Assembly (NCBI GenBank): GCA_902774915.1
Contig: CACYKH010000005.1
Coordinates: 1 to 64,000, forward strand
From: an uncultured Lachnospiraceae bacterium
GTDB taxonomy: Bacteria; Bacillota; Clostridia; Lachnospirales; Lachnospiraceae
Reading direction: 5' to 3'
Length of the DNA: 64,000 nt
Part shown: one piece after another, positions 28,219 through 37,009 of the stretch
Position numbering within the stretch: the stretch's first letter is position 1
How the letters are laid out: the number at the start of each line of letters is the position of its first letter
Notes under the pieces: generated by a model
What the model was told of the DNA's origin: nothing
Seen by the model: the letters and a program-made list of their open reading frames with translations, nothing else
Database searches by the model: none
Position numbers and translations under genes: made by a program

Positions 28219-29124
28219 ATGGGAAAGAAATTATATATTGAATGTAATACAGGTATCAGTGGGGATATGACAGTTGCATCACTTCTGGACCTGGGAGCAG
28301 ATAAAGAAAAATTAATAGCTGTTCTGGATAGTCTGAAACAGAAGGTTGGTGGCTTTGATGTGAAGATATCTTCTGTTGATGTATCTGCTATCAAGGCATG
28401 TGATTTTGATGTTGTATTGGATGAGGATAATCATGATCATGATATGGATTATCTTTACGGACATACGCACGGTGAAGAATACAGTCACGAACATACACAC
28501 GCTGAAGAACATAGTCACGAACATCACCATCATCATCACGATGATGAGCATGATCACCACCATGAGCATTCTCACGACCATCACCATGAGCATGGTCATG
28601 TTCATAGATCACTTAGTGATGTTGTTGAAATTATTAATTCGGCAGAGATGACAGATTCAGCACGAGAACTTGCAATAAAGATTTTCACTATTGTTGCCGA
28701 GGCTGAGGCTGCAGTTCACGGAAGAAGTATTGACGAAGTGCACTTCCATGAAGTAGGAGCAATAGATTCGATAGTGGATATTATTGCTGCGGCAGTTTGC
28801 TATGACGATATAGTTTCAAAGAATGAAATAGATGAAACAATAATCACAAAGCTGGTGGATGGAACTGGTACAGTAAGATGTCAGCATGGAGTTCTGCCTA
28901 TCCCTGTTCCAGCAGTTCTAAAGATAGCAGAGCAGACAGGTGTTCCTCTTTCTATTGCAAATAGAATGGGAGAGTATGTAACACCTACGGGAGCGGCATT
29001 TGCAGCAGCTGTTATGACAAAGAAAAATCTGCCAGATAGTTTTACTATAGCAAAAACAGGACTTGGTGCTGGAAAGAGAAAGCATGAGGTGCCAGGAATT
29101 GTCAGATCTATGATAATAGAATGA
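28219..29124 (+). CDS. larC: LarC, nickel insertion protein, N-terminal (LarC1) part only
   Basis: A 301-residue protein with the LarC N-terminal domain: IECNTGISGDMTVASLLDLGA, a His/Asp/Glu-rich nickel-binding insert (about 72-130), then EVHFHEVGAIDSIVDI and TPTGAAFAAAV. It puts nickel into the pincer ligand. It ends at PGIVRSMIIE, where the C-terminal CTP-binding domain (LarC2) normally starts. In L. plantarum the two parts are joined by programmed frameshifting; here no LarC2-like sequence follows in any frame before larB. The His-rich segment gives long spurious open frames on both strands. GAGGT lies about 13 bases before the ATG. Confidence 0.9.
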   Translation: MGKKLYIECNTGISGDMTVASLLDLGADKEKLIAVLDSLKQKVGGFDVKISSVDVSAIKACDFDVVLDEDNHDHDMDYLYGHTHGEEYSHEHTHAEEHSHEHHHHHHDDEHDHHHEHSHDHHHEHGHVHRSLSDVVEIINSAEMTDSARELAIKIFTIVAEAEAAVHGRSIDEVHFHEVGAIDSIVDIIAAAVCYDDIVSKNEIDETIITKLVDGTGTVRCQHGVLPIPVPAVLKIAEQTGVPLSIANRMGEYVTPTGAAFAAAVMTKKNLPDSFTIAKTGLGAGKRKHEVPGIVRSMIIE

Positions 29125-29163
29125 TTATTGTATTATGTAAACCAATAGGTTTATGAGGTTTAT

Positions 29164-29883
29164 ATGAATTACGAAGAAGTAAAAAATAGTAACAATATTG
29201 GTTACGCAAAACTGGATACAGACAGAAAAAGCAGGACAGGATTTCCTGAGGTCATTTTCTGTGAAGGAAAGCCTGATGAGTATCTTCTTAATATATATAA
29301 AACACTTCTAGAAAAGGATGGAAGGGTTTTTGGTACAAGAGCTTCAGAGGAACAGTATGAGCTTATCAAGGCTGAGATTCCCGAGGTTCAGTACGACAAG
29401 GTGTCAAGGATACTTAAAGTTATGTCAACCAATTCTTCTGGTGGTTCTGAGAATGATGTAAATGATAAACCGCAGAAGAATACATTTATCGCTGTATGTT
29501 CTGGTGGAACCGCAGATATTCCTGTGGCTGAAGAAGCAGCTCAGACAGCAGAGTATTTTGGTACTAAGGTTGAAAGAATTTATGATGTTGGTGTGAGCGG
29601 GATTCATCGTATTCTCTCACAGCAGGAGAAACTGCGTGAAGCCAGCTGTGTTATTGCAGTTGCTGGTATGGAAGGTGCTCTTGCAAGTGTGGTAGGAGGA
29701 CTCGTTTCGAATCCTGTTATTGCAGTTCCTACCTCCGTTGGATATGGGGCAAGTTTTGGAGGTATGTCTGCGCTTCTTACAATGATAAATTCCTGTGCAA
29801 ATGGTATTACCGTTGTAAATATAGATAATGGTTATGGGGCCGGATATGTTGCTACACAGATAGACCGTCTGGCACGAAAATAA
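29164..29883 (+). CDS. larB: LarB, carboxylase/hydrolase for the nickel-pincer cofactor
   Basis: A 239-residue PurE-like enzyme that carboxylates nicotinic acid adenine dinucleotide and removes AMP, the first step of nickel-pincer synthesis. The C-terminal domain carries CSGGTADIPVAEEA, GMEGALASVVGGL and PTSVGYGASFGGM, typical of LarB. With larE and larC it completes the cofactor set in order E-C-B. No larA-like racemase is in the window, so the user enzyme is encoded elsewhere. GAGGT precedes ATG 29164. Confidence 0.93.
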   Translation: MNYEEVKNSNNIGYAKLDTDRKSRTGFPEVIFCEGKPDEYLLNIYKTLLEKDGRVFGTRASEEQYELIKAEIPEVQYDKVSRILKVMSTNSSGGSENDVNDKPQKNTFIAVCSGGTADIPVAEEAAQTAEYFGTKVERIYDVGVSGIHRILSQQEKLREASCVIAVAGMEGALASVVGGLVSNPVIAVPTSVGYGASFGGMSALLTMINSCANGITVVNIDNGYGAGYVATQIDRLARK

Positions 29884-29926
29884 AAGTGAACAAAGAATCT
29901 TAAAATAACAAACTGGAGGGTTACTT

Positions 29927-32380
29927 ATGGAGAGATTGTATTTAAATAATGAGTGGAAGTTTATGGAAGTTTTTTCAGAGGAAATGACTCAGCCTGCATT
30001 TGATGATAAAAAAATGCAGGATGTTCGTATTCCTCATACGGTGAAAGAACTTCCTTTTCATTATTGTGATGAAAATGATTATCAGATGGTGAGCGGTTAC
30101 AGGAGAATCATCAAGGCTCCTAAGAAATGGAGTGGCAAGTCTTTGCTTCTTACATTTGAGGGTATTGCTCATGATGCAGTTGTATTTATTAATGGGGCTA
30201 AGGTTGCAGAGCATCATACAGGTTATACTGCATTCACAGTTGATATTGCAGATTACATTAAGCTTGGTGAAGACAATGTAATCGCAGTAAGATGTGACAG
30301 CCGTGAATCACTTAATGTGCCACCATTTGGTTTTGTTATCGACTATATGACTTATGGTGGAATTTATAGAGATGTTTATCTGGATGTAAAAGAGAAGAAT
30401 TACATCAAGGATGTTTTCGTTACAACGAAGCTGGCTGAGAAGTATGAGGACGAGGGAAAGCTTAAGGTTAAGTCTTCTCAGACTCTTTCTCAGATTGAGC
30501 TGAGCGAGGCTGGTAGTGGCCTTGTTATTAAGCAGTCAATCCGTAAGAAGGGAGAAGATGATTTTAGAGAGATTATTTTCCATGAGATTGGTGAGACAGA
30601 GAAGATAATTTATGACCTCCCAGCAATGACTGGTGAGGTGGAGCTCTGGGATATTGAGAATCCTGCTCTTTATGAGATTAAGACAGAGCTTATAAAGAAG
30701 GCTGATCCTGCGAAGAAGACTACAAAGGATAAAGTGCTGGATGAGAAGATTATTAGAATCGGTTTCCGTCGTGCACAGTTTAAGGTCAGTGGATTTTTCC
30801 TTAATGGACGTAAGCTTAAGATCAGAGGTCTTAACCGTCATCAAAGTTTCCCTTATGTTGGTTATGCTATGCCTCGTTCAATGCAGGAGAATGATGCAAG
30901 GATACTTAAGGAGGAGCTTGGACTTAATGCAGTCCGTACTTCTCATTATCCACAGTCACAGTACTTTATTGATAAGTGTGACGAGATAGGTCTTCTCGTA
31001 TTTACAGAGTTTCCTGGCTGGCAGCATATCGGAAATGCTGAGTGGAAGGATCAGGCTGTAACGAATGTAAGAGAGATGGTTACACAGTACAGAAATCATC
31101 CATCCATAATTCTCTGGGGCGTTCGTATAAATGAGTCAGTTGATGATGATGAGTTCTACACAAGAACTAATGAGGTCTGCAGAGAGCTGGACCCAAGCCG
31201 TCAGACTGGTGGAGTTCGCTGCTACAAGAAGGGCAGCATGCTGGAGGATGTTTATACATATAATGACTTCTCACATACAGGAAATAATAAGGGTGTTGAG
31301 AAGAAAGCGGATATTACATCCAATAATGACAAGCCTTATCTTGTAAGTGAATATAATGGACATATGTATCCTACAAAGGCATTTGACTGGGAAGAGCATA
31401 GGATGGAGCACATGCTTCGTCATGCAAATGTAATCGATGAGGTTGCAAATCAGTCAGACATTGCAGGCTCCTTTGGATGGTGCATGTTTGATTACAATAC
31501 ACATAAAGATTTTGGTAGTGGAGATCGCATTTGCTATCACGGTGTTATGGATATGTTCCGAAATCCTAAGCTGGCTGCGGCTGTTTACAGCATTCAGCAG
31601 GAGAAAACTCCGGTATTGAAGATCAGTTCCAGTATGGATATTGGTGAGCACCCTGGCAGCAACCGTGGAGAGGTCTTTATTCTGACAAATGCTGACAGCG
31701 TGAAGATGTATAAGAATGGGCGCTTTATCAAGGAGTATACACAGGCTGATTCATCTTATCAGAATTTACTGCATGGTCCTATCAAGGTAACGGATTATAT
31801 TGGCGATGCCATTGTTGAGGGTGAGCCAAATATGTCTGCTAAGCAGGCTGAGGACCTGAAGTCACTCCTTAATGAAGTGGCAAGGGTTGGACTTTATGGT
31901 ATGTCCAAAATGCAGATGGCTAAGGCTGGATATGTCAGCGTAAAATATAGAATTTCAATGACAGATGCAGTTGCTTACTTTAATAAATATGTAGGTGACT
32001 GGGGAAGCGAATCCACAACCTATAAGTTTGAAGCTTATAAGGATGGAGAGATTGTTAAGGAGGTTGTTCTTACTCCTATGACAAAACGTGAGCTTCATGT
32101 GGATGTAGATCATACAGATCTGCACGAGGACACTTCTTATGATGTGGCAGCAATCCGTCTTGAGGATAGAGATGAGAATGGAAATGTACTTCCATTTGCA
32201 AATGATCCGGTTTGCTTCGCAGTTGAGGGACCGATTGAAATTATCGGACCATCAATTGTCAGCCTTCAGGGCGGTATGGGTGGAACCTATGTTAAGACCA
32301 CTGGAAAGACTGGAAATGCAAAGCTTACAATAACCACACAGAATGGTGAAGTTAAGACGGTAGATTTTACAATTAAATAA
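29927..32380 (+). CDS. Glycoside hydrolase family 2 (beta-galactosidase-like)
   Basis: An 817-residue cytoplasmic enzyme. It has a jelly-roll sugar-binding domain (GFVIDYMTYGGIYRDVYL), an Ig-like domain, a TIM barrel and a long C-terminal extension with further beta domains. The acid/base is Glu403 in WGVRINES and the nucleophile Glu475 in LVSEYNGH, both at GH2 places. RGLNRHQSFPYVGYAMP and RTSHYPQS are typical. It starts 43 bp after larB with a GGAGGG site and is followed by a symporter and a GH36 enzyme, pointing to galactosides. GH2 substrate cannot be read from sequence alone; beta-glucuronidase or mannosidase are alternatives. Confidence 0.88.
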   Translation: MERLYLNNEWKFMEVFSEEMTQPAFDDKKMQDVRIPHTVKELPFHYCDENDYQMVSGYRRIIKAPKKWSGKSLLLTFEGIAHDAVVFINGAKVAEHHTGYTAFTVDIADYIKLGEDNVIAVRCDSRESLNVPPFGFVIDYMTYGGIYRDVYLDVKEKNYIKDVFVTTKLAEKYEDEGKLKVKSSQTLSQIELSEAGSGLVIKQSIRKKGEDDFREIIFHEIGETEKIIYDLPAMTGEVELWDIENPALYEIKTELIKKADPAKKTTKDKVLDEKIIRIGFRRAQFKVSGFFLNGRKLKIRGLNRHQSFPYVGYAMPRSMQENDARILKEELGLNAVRTSHYPQSQYFIDKCDEIGLLVFTEFPGWQHIGNAEWKDQAVTNVREMVTQYRNHPSIILWGVRINESVDDDEFYTRTNEVCRELDPSRQTGGVRCYKKGSMLEDVYTYNDFSHTGNNKGVEKKADITSNNDKPYLVSEYNGHMYPTKAFDWEEHRMEHMLRHANVIDEVANQSDIAGSFGWCMFDYNTHKDFGSGDRICYHGVMDMFRNPKLAAAVYSIQQEKTPVLKISSSMDIGEHPGSNRGEVFILTNADSVKMYKNGRFIKEYTQADSSYQNLLHGPIKVTDYIGDAIVEGEPNMSAKQAEDLKSLLNEVARVGLYGMSKMQMAKAGYVSVKYRISMTDAVAYFNKYVGDWGSESTTYKFEAYKDGEIVKEVVLTPMTKRELHVDVDHTDLHEDTSYDVAAIRLEDRDENGNVLPFANDPVCFAVEGPIEIIGPSIVSLQGGMGGTYVKTTGKTGNAKLTITTQNGEVKTVDFTIK

Positions 32381-32426
32381 AGCTTTTTTGGGGGACGTGA
32401 AGAGTACATTTTAAAGGAGAAGAGAT

Positions 32427-33854
32427 ATGAAATTAGGTTTAAAAGAAAAGATTTCCTTCGGGTTGGGCGCCGTTGGAAAAGACTTGGTTTACATGCTATC
32501 AGCCAGTTATGTTTTGTATTACTTCCAGGATGTTTTAGGGGTAAGCGCAATCGCTATGGGTGTTATCCTTTTAGCGGCAAGAGTTTTTGATGCATTTAAC
32601 GATCCTATCATGGGTATTATAGTTGCTAAGACAAAAACCCGTTGGGGTAAGTTCAGACCTTGGCTTATGATAGGTACAGTGACAAATGCAGTCATTTTGT
32701 TTCTTATGTTTGCAGCGCCACCTTCATTAGACGGAGGCGGACTTGTTGCTTACGCAGCTTGTACATATATCCTCTGGGGCGTTACATATACTATGATGGA
32801 TATTCCTTATTGGTCAATGATTCCTGCATTTACAGAGTCAGGTAAGGAAAGAGAAAACCTTTCTACGCTTGGACGTTCCTGCGCAGGTGTTGGTGGAGCG
32901 CTCATCACAATCTTCACAGTTATGATTGTATCTGCTATTGGTAAAGCTATAGCTGGTGCAGATGCTACAGCTAAGGAAATAGAGATAGCAGGTTTTAAAT
33001 GGTTTGCACTTATAATAGCTGTGATCTTCATAGTATTTATCACTATATGCTGTGTAAATATTAAGGAGAAGGCAACTGTAGATATGGAGTCACCATCCAT
33101 AGGACAGATGTTTAAGGCTCTTTTCAGCAATGATCAGGCTATGACGATTGTTATAACAATCGTTATTATAAACATGTCAATCTATATTACTTCAAACCTT
33201 CTGATTTACTTCTTCAAGTATGATTTTGGTGGCGAAGGCTGGAAGGGAAGCTATACATTATTTAACACATTTGGTGGAGCGGTGCAGATACTTTCCATGA
33301 TGGTGCTTTATCCACTGCTTCGAAAATTTGTAAGTAATGTCAAAGTTTTCTATATATGTGTTGCCAGTGCGGTTATAGGTTATGTTCTGCTTTTTGTTAT
33401 AGCATTCTTCAACCTTATGAATATATTTGTTCTGTTTGTACCAGGATTCTTTATCTTTGCGGCAAACGGAGTTTTAAACGTACTTACAACTGTTTTCCTT
33501 GCTAACACAGTAGACTATGGTGACCTGAAGAATGGTAGAAGAGATGAGTCTGTTATTTTCTCTATGCAGACCTTTGTAGTTAAGCTGGGTTCTGGAATTT
33601 CAGCTCTTGTTGCTTCTATATGCCTGCAGCTTAACAACCTTAAGTCTGATTCTGAAGATGCAAAGGAAGCTTACGATTTTGCAAAGGATGTAGCCCTCAG
33701 CTCTAAGATGGGACTTAGAATGACTATGACTATTGTTCCGATAATCGGATTCATCATAGCAATCATCTGCTTCAAGAAAAAGTTTATTCTAACAGACGAG
33801 AAGATGGAGGAAATCACCTCCGAACTCAAATCCCGAGTAGACGAAGCAGAATAA
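32427..33854 (+). CDS. GPH-family sugar:cation symporter (MelB-like)
   Basis: A 475-residue membrane protein with about twelve hydrophobic segments. The N-terminal FGLGAVGKDLVYML and the NDPIMGIIVAKTKTRWGKFRPWL loop, with its Asp and Arg residues, are typical of the glycoside-pentoside-hexuronide family. TNPPYW-like DIPYWSMIPAF supports this. It should import galactosides such as melibiose, raffinose or galactosyl-oligosaccharides with Na+ or H+. Na+ coupling would fit the Na+-type V-ATPase in this window. It lies between the GH2 and GH36 genes; AAAGGAGAA precedes the ATG. Confidence 0.92.
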   Translation: MKLGLKEKISFGLGAVGKDLVYMLSASYVLYYFQDVLGVSAIAMGVILLAARVFDAFNDPIMGIIVAKTKTRWGKFRPWLMIGTVTNAVILFLMFAAPPSLDGGGLVAYAACTYILWGVTYTMMDIPYWSMIPAFTESGKERENLSTLGRSCAGVGGALITIFTVMIVSAIGKAIAGADATAKEIEIAGFKWFALIIAVIFIVFITICCVNIKEKATVDMESPSIGQMFKALFSNDQAMTIVITIVIINMSIYITSNLLIYFFKYDFGGEGWKGSYTLFNTFGGAVQILSMMVLYPLLRKFVSNVKVFYICVASAVIGYVLLFVIAFFNLMNIFVLFVPGFFIFAANGVLNVLTTVFLANTVDYGDLKNGRRDESVIFSMQTFVVKLGSGISALVASICLQLNNLKSDSEDAKEAYDFAKDVALSSKMGLRMTMTIVPIIGFIIAIICFKKKFILTDEKMEEITSELKSRVDEAE

Positions 33855-33872
33855 TAAAAATGGAGAGTAAAT

Positions 33873-36314
33873 ATGATAATAGATGGAAAAAACTATTACA
33901 TATTAAATACAAATAATACTTCATATATCATCAGGATTATGGAGTCAGGGCATGTGGAGCATCTTTATTACGGGAAGAAAATCCGTGTTGTAGACAGTCT
34001 GGACGGGCTGGTAGAGCAGCAGGAATTTATTCCAGGTAATAATAATGCTTACAGTGCTGACTATCCTCAGATGACATTAAATAATAAATGTCTTGAGGCG
34101 TCTTTTGAGGGTAAGGGTGATAACCGTGAAGCATTTGCTGTTATAGAAAATGCAGACGGAAGCCGTACCTCTGATTTTGTATTTGAATCAGCCGAGATCA
34201 ATAACGGGAAGTGGAAGCTTAAAACACTTCCTTGTTCCTATGGAAAGGCTGAGGACAGCGACAAGATGCCTGATGATAAAAGTCATCTTCAGATTGTTCT
34301 CTATGATAGGTTTAATAATCTCAGACTCTTTATGGACTATTATGTTTTTGAGAAGGAAGATGTAATAGCCAGAACTTCAAAGCTGGTTAATTATGGTGAC
34401 AGTTCAGTTACTATAAGAAAGCTCATGTCTGCCCAGTTGGATATGCATGATAGCGGATATATTATGTCAACCTTTAATGGCGCCTGGGCAAGGGAGATGA
34501 GCAGGAAGGATATTCCACTTTTAGCTGGAAAGCATATTAACAGTAGTTATACTGGAACCTCCTCCAGTAATTCCAATCCTTTCTTTATGATCTCATCACC
34601 ATCTACCACAGAAGAAGCTGGGGATGCATATGGCTTTAACCTCATATATAGTGGTAATCACGCTGAGATAGCAGAGGTAAATGAATTCGGGAAAACAAGA
34701 ATTCAGTGGGGGATTAATCCAAGAGGATTTAGCTGGCTGCTAAAAAGTGGAGAAGACTTTGAAGCTCCAGAGGCTATAATGACTTACTCTGATAAGGGCT
34801 TTAGTGGAATGAGTAGTGGTTTACATAATTTTGTACTAAACCACGTAGTAAGAGAAAAGTGGTCAAGGCATGAAAGACCAATACTTCTCAACAGCTGGGA
34901 GGCTGCCTACTTCGATATAAATGAAAAGAAGCTCCTTAAACTGGCGAAAGCTGGCAAGGAAGTCGGGATAGAACTTTTTGTTATGGATGATGGCTGGTTT
35001 GGAGAGAGGAATGATGATACCAGTTCACTTGGAGACTGGACTCCAAACAAGAAGAAGCTTCCTAATGGCATTAAGGGTATAGCAGATAAGATTAATAAAC
35101 TTGGAATGCAATTTGGCATCTGGGTTGAACCTGAGATGGTGAGTGTTAATTCCAACCTTTATAGAAAGCATCCTGACTGGGCTCTTCAGATTCCAGACAG
35201 ACCTCATAGCGAAGGTCGTAATCAGCGTATGCTTGACCTGGGTAGAAAGGATGTTCAGGATTATATTATAAAGTCTATGTCAGATGTATTCGGTTCGGGA
35301 AATATTTCCTATGTTAAGTGGGATATGAACCGAACACTTACTGATGTTTTTTCAAGCTATATTGCAAATGAGGATGATGGAGAAAAGAGACTTCAATCGG
35401 AAACAGCTCATAGATATATGATAGGTCTTTATCGTTGTATGAATGAGCTTACACAGAAGTTCCCAGATATTCTTTTTGAGGGATGCGCAGCTGGAGGTAA
35501 CAGGTTTGATCTTGGTATCCTCAGATACTTCCCTCAGATATGGGGTAGTGATGATACAGATGCTCTTGTCAGGGCTGAGATTCAGACTGGCTACAGCTAC
35601 GGATATCCTCAGAGCTGCTGGGGTTCCCATGTATCTGGCGTTCCAAATCATCAGACACTCCGTGTAACTCCGCTGGAATCCAGATTTGCAGTTGCTGCAT
35701 TTGGAAGTCTGGGATATGAGATTAATCTATGTGATACAAGTAAAGAAGATCTGCAGCAGATAAAGGAGCAGATTGAGATATATAAAAAATTCCGAAGCGT
35801 TTTCCAGTTTGGAAAAGTTTACAGAGGAAGAACTTTTATAGGAAATGTTTCCTCACGAATGTTTGAAACGGGAAGCGTTTTGACATCTCAGAATAATAAT
35901 ATTACTGAGTGGACGGTTGTATCTCCTGACAGATCAAAAGCAGTAGGAATGATAATTCAGAAGCTGGTGGTTCCAAATATGGCTTACCAGTATTATCGTG
36001 GAGCGGGACTGGATCCAGATAAGTATTATCATTTTTATAATAGAGAAATAAAAGTAAATATCAAACAATTTGGTGATCTGGTTAACCTGGTTTCACCAGT
36101 TCATATTAAACCAGGCTCACTTACCCAGGATATTATTTCAAAGCATTATAAGCTGGATGGAGATAAACTTGAGTATAAAATGTTTGGAAGTGCTATAATG
36201 AATGCTGGCGTTAAGCTCCCGCAGGCTTATGCAGGAACAGGTTTTAATGATAAGACCAGAGTCTTTTCTGATTATAGCGCCCGTGTTTACTACATGGAGG
36301 AAGAGGTACTATAA
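33873..36314 (+). CDS. Alpha-galactosidase, glycoside hydrolase family 36
   Basis: An 813-residue cytoplasmic enzyme releasing terminal alpha-1,6-galactose from melibiose, raffinose-type sugars or galactomannan fragments. It has an N-terminal beta-sandwich, a catalytic barrel and a C-terminal beta domain. Motifs include FVMDDGWFGERN, GIWVEPEMV, the nucleophile Asp484 in YVKWDMNR and the acid/base Asp560 in WGSDDTDALVR. Normal length for bacterial GH36. It directly precedes a response regulator whose ATG is the next base after this stop codon. GGAGAG lies before ATG 33873. Confidence 0.94.
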   Translation: MIIDGKNYYILNTNNTSYIIRIMESGHVEHLYYGKKIRVVDSLDGLVEQQEFIPGNNNAYSADYPQMTLNNKCLEASFEGKGDNREAFAVIENADGSRTSDFVFESAEINNGKWKLKTLPCSYGKAEDSDKMPDDKSHLQIVLYDRFNNLRLFMDYYVFEKEDVIARTSKLVNYGDSSVTIRKLMSAQLDMHDSGYIMSTFNGAWAREMSRKDIPLLAGKHINSSYTGTSSSNSNPFFMISSPSTTEEAGDAYGFNLIYSGNHAEIAEVNEFGKTRIQWGINPRGFSWLLKSGEDFEAPEAIMTYSDKGFSGMSSGLHNFVLNHVVREKWSRHERPILLNSWEAAYFDINEKKLLKLAKAGKEVGIELFVMDDGWFGERNDDTSSLGDWTPNKKKLPNGIKGIADKINKLGMQFGIWVEPEMVSVNSNLYRKHPDWALQIPDRPHSEGRNQRMLDLGRKDVQDYIIKSMSDVFGSGNISYVKWDMNRTLTDVFSSYIANEDDGEKRLQSETAHRYMIGLYRCMNELTQKFPDILFEGCAAGGNRFDLGILRYFPQIWGSDDTDALVRAEIQTGYSYGYPQSCWGSHVSGVPNHQTLRVTPLESRFAVAAFGSLGYEINLCDTSKEDLQQIKEQIEIYKKFRSVFQFGKVYRGRTFIGNVSSRMFETGSVLTSQNNNITEWTVVSPDRSKAVGMIIQKLVVPNMAYQYYRGAGLDPDKYYHFYNREIKVNIKQFGDLVNLVSPVHIKPGSLTQDIISKHYKLDGDKLEYKMFGSAIMNAGVKLPQAYAGTGFNDKTRVFSDYSARVYYMEEEVL

Positions 36315-37007
36315 ATGAATTATGATGTGCTCATCGTAGATGATGAGAAAGAACTTGCTCAGTCGACTTCAGAATATTTCAATATGTTTGATATACCATC
36401 CAAGGCTGTTTTTACAGCAGTGGATGCTTTGGAATTCTTTCAGGAAAACTCTGCAAAGCTGATTCTTCTGGATATAAATCTAGGTGAGCCAGGGACTATG
36501 TCTGGTTTTGATCTATGCAAACGTTTTAGGGAAACCATGGATGTTCCGATTCTTTTTATCAGTGCGCGCTCCAGTGATGATGACATGGTAATTGCACTTA
36601 ATATTGGTGGTGATGATTACATTACAAAACCTTATTCGTTAAATGTACTCCATGCCAAGGTTAAGGCTGTGCTTAAGAGATATGAAGGAACAAAGAAAAC
36701 ACCAGAGCAGGTAAGTGCTTCTTTTGGTAATGTTGAGATTGATTTTGATGCGGGGCTTGTAAAAAAAGATGGTGAGATGGTAACTCTTACTGCAATGGAA
36801 TATAAGCTCCTTGTATATCTTGTTACAAATAAGAATAGAGTTATTCCAAAGAATGAAATATTCGATAATGTTTGGGAGGACAGCTTTGTTTCTGAGGGAA
36901 CGCTTAATGTTCATATGCGTCACCTAAGGGAAAAACTTGAAGAGAATCCTAATAGCCCAACTTACCTAAAGACAGTAAGGGGAATGGGAATAATGTTTAA
37001 GGAATAA
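36315..37007 (+). CDS. OmpR-family response regulator
   Basis: A 230-residue regulator with an N-terminal receiver domain (phosphorylation site Asp53 in LLDINLG, Lys of the KPY motif) and a C-terminal winged helix. Its ATG follows the GH36 TAA with no gap, so it has no room for its own promoter near the start and little for an independent ribosome site (GAGGAAGAGG lies inside the GH36 end). It pairs with the kinase two bases downstream. Target candidates are the direct repeats at 38306-38337 before the exporter genes. Confidence 0.93.
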   Translation: MNYDVLIVDDEKELAQSTSEYFNMFDIPSKAVFTAVDALEFFQENSAKLILLDINLGEPGTMSGFDLCKRFRETMDVPILFISARSSDDDMVIALNIGGDDYITKPYSLNVLHAKVKAVLKRYEGTKKTPEQVSASFGNVEIDFDAGLVKKDGEMVTLTAMEYKLLVYLVTNKNRVIPKNEIFDNVWEDSFVSEGTLNVHMRHLREKLEENPNSPTYLKTVRGMGIMFKE

Positions 37008-37009
37008 TC

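Noticed and set aside
28312-28651. Long open frames on both strands over the middle of larC
   Set aside because: They arise from the His/Asp/Glu codon repeats of the nickel-binding insert and have no ribosome sites or family features.
29125-29163. Programmed frameshift into a LarC2 domain
   Set aside because: The three forward frames after the larC stop hold only a few codons and no LarC2-like sequence before larB.
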